Positions 61,821 to 64,000 of a stretch of DNA of 64,000 bases are shown here, piece by piece. Each line of letters opens with the position of its first letter. The first letter of the stretch is position 1. Source of the DNA: Syntrophomonadaceae bacterium (GTDB taxonomy: Bacteria > Bacillota > Syntrophomonadia > Syntrophomonadales > Syntrophomonadaceae); NCBI GenBank assembly GCA_028706315.1, contig JAQWBP010000003.1:58488-122487 (forward strand), read 5' to 3'. Under the pieces are notes generated by a model. It saw nothing but the letters and a program-made list of their open reading frames with translations. It searched no databases and had not been told where the DNA came from. The position numbers were made by a program, and so were the translations under genes.

Positions 61821-62867
61821 TTGGTACAAGAAAAACAAACCGGAAAGATATTAATAATTACTCCCTTCCACAGAAGCAGGCGTGGGAATAGTCTTACTAG
61901 TGAAAGGATTCAGGCAGGGCTCATTAAGCAGGGCTTTACTATTGGAATAGTATCTCTGGAGGAAAATAACTGGTTAAATAAACTCCACTATGACCTGGCT
62001 ACCAGGAAGTATGCTTTAATACACGGTTTCCATGCTGCGCACTGTGGCCGCGTTTTGGAAATGGTGCCAGAACTGCAAGAATTGCCGCTAGTGTTAACTA
62101 TGACTGGAACGGATATTAATTATGACTTAAAAAAGCTGGAGAATTACAGTTTGATTCGGACCTTACAATTAGTAAAAAGAATTGTGGTTTTTAATGCGGA
62201 TTTTAAAGAAGTACTGGTAGGGATAAATCCGGAATGGGAAAATAAAGTTGTTATTATACCTCAGGGGGTTATGTTGGAAACAGGTAACCCGAAAAGCCGG
62301 TCAGAATTTGGCCTGACTCTGGATGATTTTGTTTTTCTTCTTCCCAGCGGGTTGCGGCCGGTAAAGCATATAGAACTGGCGATAGACGCACTGGAAAAGC
62401 TACAAGAGCAATATCCTGAAGTTAGATTAATTATTATTGGTACAACAATTGACCCTGAGTACAGCAGGCAAATTATTAAGCGGATAGAAAATCTTTCCTG
62501 GGTAACTTATCTGGGAGAAGTCCCTCATGAAGAAATGAAAAACATCCTGCTGCTGGGTGATGTAGTTATAAATACTTCGTGGGCTGAAGGGCAGCCCCAG
62601 GGGGCACTGGAGGCTATGAGCCTAGGTAAACCAGCTATATTAACTGCGGTCCCGGGGAACCTGAATATTATTACCCCAGGGCAAGAAGGCTTTTATATAA
62701 AAGATGTAGAAGAATTGCGTACAGCCGCAGAAACTCTAGTCAGGGATTCTGCACTCAGGCAAATCATGGGGGATAGGGCGCAAAAACTGGTGGAAACGAG
62801 ATTTACCACCAGCCAGGAGATAAACAGATATGAAGAGTTATACTGTGGGATTCTTAGGGGCTGTTAA
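61821..62867 (+). CDS. GT4 family glycosyltransferase
   Basis: This 348-residue GT-B protein has an N-terminal acceptor domain with LTMTGTDINYD and a C-terminal nucleotide-sugar domain with LRPVKHIELAIDAL, the sequence NTSWAEGQPQGALEAMSLGKP (E-x7-E pattern) and PGNLNIITPGQEGF. It pairs with the deacetylase, resembling the BshA/BshB1 logic, although the N-terminus is unlike BshA. The TGTD and E-G-x-P-Q-G-A-L-E-A features also recall selenosugar-synthase (SenB)-type GT4 proteins. The true substrate is unknown. TTG start after AGGAG. Confidence 0.85.
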   Translation: MVQEKQTGKILIITPFHRSRRGNSLTSERIQAGLIKQGFTIGIVSLEENNWLNKLHYDLATRKYALIHGFHAAHCGRVLEMVPELQELPLVLTMTGTDINYDLKKLENYSLIRTLQLVKRIVVFNADFKEVLVGINPEWENKVVIIPQGVMLETGNPKSRSEFGLTLDDFVFLLPSGLRPVKHIELAIDALEKLQEQYPEVRLIIIGTTIDPEYSRQIIKRIENLSWVTYLGEVPHEEMKNILLLGDVVINTSWAEGQPQGALEAMSLGKPAILTAVPGNLNIITPGQEGFYIKDVEELRTAAETLVRDSALRQIMGDRAQKLVETRFTTSQEINRYEELYCGILRGC

Positions 62868-62921
62868 CTACATAAATTTTAGATTATTAATTAAGGAATA
62901 CATATAAAGGAGTTTTTATAT

Positions 62922-63698
62922 ATGCAGGTCCATGTCCTGGCCAGTGGCAGCACTGGTAATGCTGTTTTTTTTCAATTTGGCCATACTAAAATCCTGGTTG
63001 ATGCCGGTATTAGTACACGCAGGATTGAAAAAGGATTAGCAGAAGTAGGGGTAAAAGCTGGTGACCTTGATGGGGTACTTATTACTCATGAACATACTGA
63101 CCATATTAAAGGACTTGATGTATTAATAAGAAGATACGAGATACCGGTTTATGCCCGGAGCAAAACATGGGGGATGATTAAATGCCGGGATAAGTTCTCG
63201 CCGTGTTGCCGGGTGGAAATGCCGGAGAGTTTCGATATAGGTGGGGTAAAAGTAGAGCCTTTCAGCACGCCTCATGATGCGGTTGATCCGGTCGGATTTT
63301 GCTTTTATTACCAGCAGGGCAAATACGTGCTGGCAACTGACCTGGGGATAGTTACCCCCAGCGTTGCCGAGGCGCTTACCCTGGCAGATGTGGCCGTGAT
63401 GGAGTCTAATCATGACCTGGAGATGCTCATTATGGGGCCCTACCCGGGTTTTTTAAAGCAGAGGATAAGGGGTAATAATGGCCACTTGTCTAATCATGAT
63501 GCCGGCAAGGTGCTGGCCAGTATTCCCCGTAAGAAAGGTATGCAAGTATTTCTGGCTCATCTCAGTCAGCAGAATAATCTGCCCATGCTGGCCGAGAAAA
63601 CTGTGGCTGATATACTTTTGCAAAGTAATTGTGCCGTTGGGGAAGAAGTAATTCTACACCGCACTTACCCGAACCGTAGAGCTAGTTTTAGCGGATAA
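62922..63698 (+). CDS. walJ: WalJ/YycJ-type metallo-beta-lactamase-fold hydrolase
   Basis: This 258-residue protein begins MQVHVLASGSTGNAVFF and has THEHTDHIKG (metal ligands), ATDLGIVT and ESNHDLEML, then SNHDAGKVL and LAHLSQQNN, all as in WalJ. WalJ homologues belong to the walRK region near the origin and are linked to wall and replication control; they are probable 5'-3' exonuclease-like hydrolases. ATG after AAAGGAG. No walRK genes are in the window. Confidence 0.92.
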   Translation: MQVHVLASGSTGNAVFFQFGHTKILVDAGISTRRIEKGLAEVGVKAGDLDGVLITHEHTDHIKGLDVLIRRYEIPVYARSKTWGMIKCRDKFSPCCRVEMPESFDIGGVKVEPFSTPHDAVDPVGFCFYYQQGKYVLATDLGIVTPSVAEALTLADVAVMESNHDLEMLIMGPYPGFLKQRIRGNNGHLSNHDAGKVLASIPRKKGMQVFLAHLSQQNNLPMLAEKTVADILLQSNCAVGEEVILHRTYPNRRASFSG

Positions 63699-63805
63699 GT
63701 GAATATATTACCAGCGATATCGGGATGACAGACTATGACTTTTCATATATAATTGGAGAAATATAAAATTAATTCCGCAGTCGAATCAAAATTTAATAAA
63801 AGCGA

Positions 63806-63908
63806 CCTTATCAAGAGAGGTTGAGGGACGGGCCCGATGACACCCGGCAACAACCAGTTAACTGGAAATGTGCCAATTCCTGCAGGATATTTTCCTGAGA
63901 GATAAGAA
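63806..63908 (+). ncRNA. SAM-I riboswitch (S-box) aptamer
   Basis: The conserved core is clear: CTTATCAAGAGAGGTTGAGGG (in part: ATCAAGAGAGG, GAGGGACGGGCCCGATGA), CCCGGCAACAACC, GTGCCAATTCC and CTGAGAGATAAG, with P1 CTTATC (63807-63812) / GATAAG (63901-63906). It should switch off a downstream methionine or SAM-related gene, which lies beyond the window. Confidence 0.95.
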
Positions 63909-63923
63909 GTTTGATTATTACAG

Positions 63924-63955
63924 GCGTTTCTTATCTTTTAAGAAACGCTTTTCTT
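63924..63955 (+). terminator. SAM riboswitch expression-platform terminator
   Basis: GCGTTTCTT (63924-63932) pairs with AAGAAACGC (63940-63948) before TTTTCTT. The P1 3' strand GATAAGAA (63901-63908) can instead pair with TTCTTATC (63928-63935), giving the antiterminator when SAM is absent. Confidence 0.92.
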
Positions 63956-64000
63956 ATATGGCTTAACCTGCCAACCTAAGCTGTAGGTATTTGGTAGTAA

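Noticed and set aside
1-64000. CRISPR arrays, prophage or rRNA operons
   Set aside because: No array of evenly spaced repeats of 25-40 bases, no phage structural genes and no rRNA sequence were seen.

Overview
The window looks like an origin-proximal stretch of a strictly anaerobic, spore-forming Clostridia-type Firmicute, most like Syntrophomonas and relatives. This is inferred from gene content, not from a search. Supporting signs are low to moderate GC, strong AGGAGG-type ribosome sites with frequent TTG/GTG starts, the spore protein YyaC, parAB with a parS site, the rpsF-ssb-rpsR-yybS-rplI block ahead of purA, htrA/rlmH/walJ as in the Bacillus origin region, 2-hydroxyacyl-CoA dehydratase-type activases, an indolepyruvate:ferredoxin oxidoreductase, and a complete selenocysteine system.

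Layout. 0-5 kb: parAB, a parS site inside a 40-bp perfect palindrome, an M23 endopeptidase, a bactofilin and YyaC, with copies of a non-coding repeat family. 5-13 kb: YkvI-type transporter, selA-selB, then a three-gene activase set. 13-19 kb: a livKHMGF amino-acid ABC transporter, a CBS-ACT protein and tRNA-Sec. 19-30 kb: VTT-domain protein, CvpA, M18 aminopeptidase, selD (itself a UGA-containing selenoprotein gene), the S6:S18-controlled ribosomal block, LonC, purA. 30-34 kb: an accessory island between tRNA-Val and tRNA-Asp with a Fic protein, an IS21 relic and an MqsR/Panacea-type toxin-antitoxin pair. 34-36 kb: a SCIFF (six-cysteine ranthipeptide) precursor and its radical SAM maturase. 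36-46 kb: cell-envelope and housekeeping genes (LysM/G5/M23, trxB, murA, htrA, rlmH, mscL) and a FAD/Rieske oxidoreductase. 46-57 kb: a MacAB-like efflux system, YitT, glnS, gldA and a molybdenum-storage-like protein. 56-60 kb (minus strand): iorA-iorB-paaK. 60-64 kb: a Gln-rich protein, a PIG-L deacetylase/glycosyltransferase pair, walJ, and a SAM-I riboswitch whose gene lies beyond the window.

The strongest candidate for something undescribed is the leader of the iorA-iorB-paaK operon. The transcript carries nine (G/U)AG triplets at an exact 5-nt period, followed by an intrinsic terminator just before the iorA start. That is the architecture of a TRAP (MtrB) tryptophan-attenuation site, here in front of an indolepyruvate/arylpyruvate operon rather than a trp biosynthesis operon. 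Other points worth following are the Sec-containing SelD, the toxin-antitoxin operator, the terminator between the SCIFF peptide and its maturase, a hairpin that sequesters a Shine-Dalgarno sequence, a possible small RNA near 44.2 kb, and a family of MITE-like repeats.

All functional calls come from reading motifs by eye. No database search or folding program was run.
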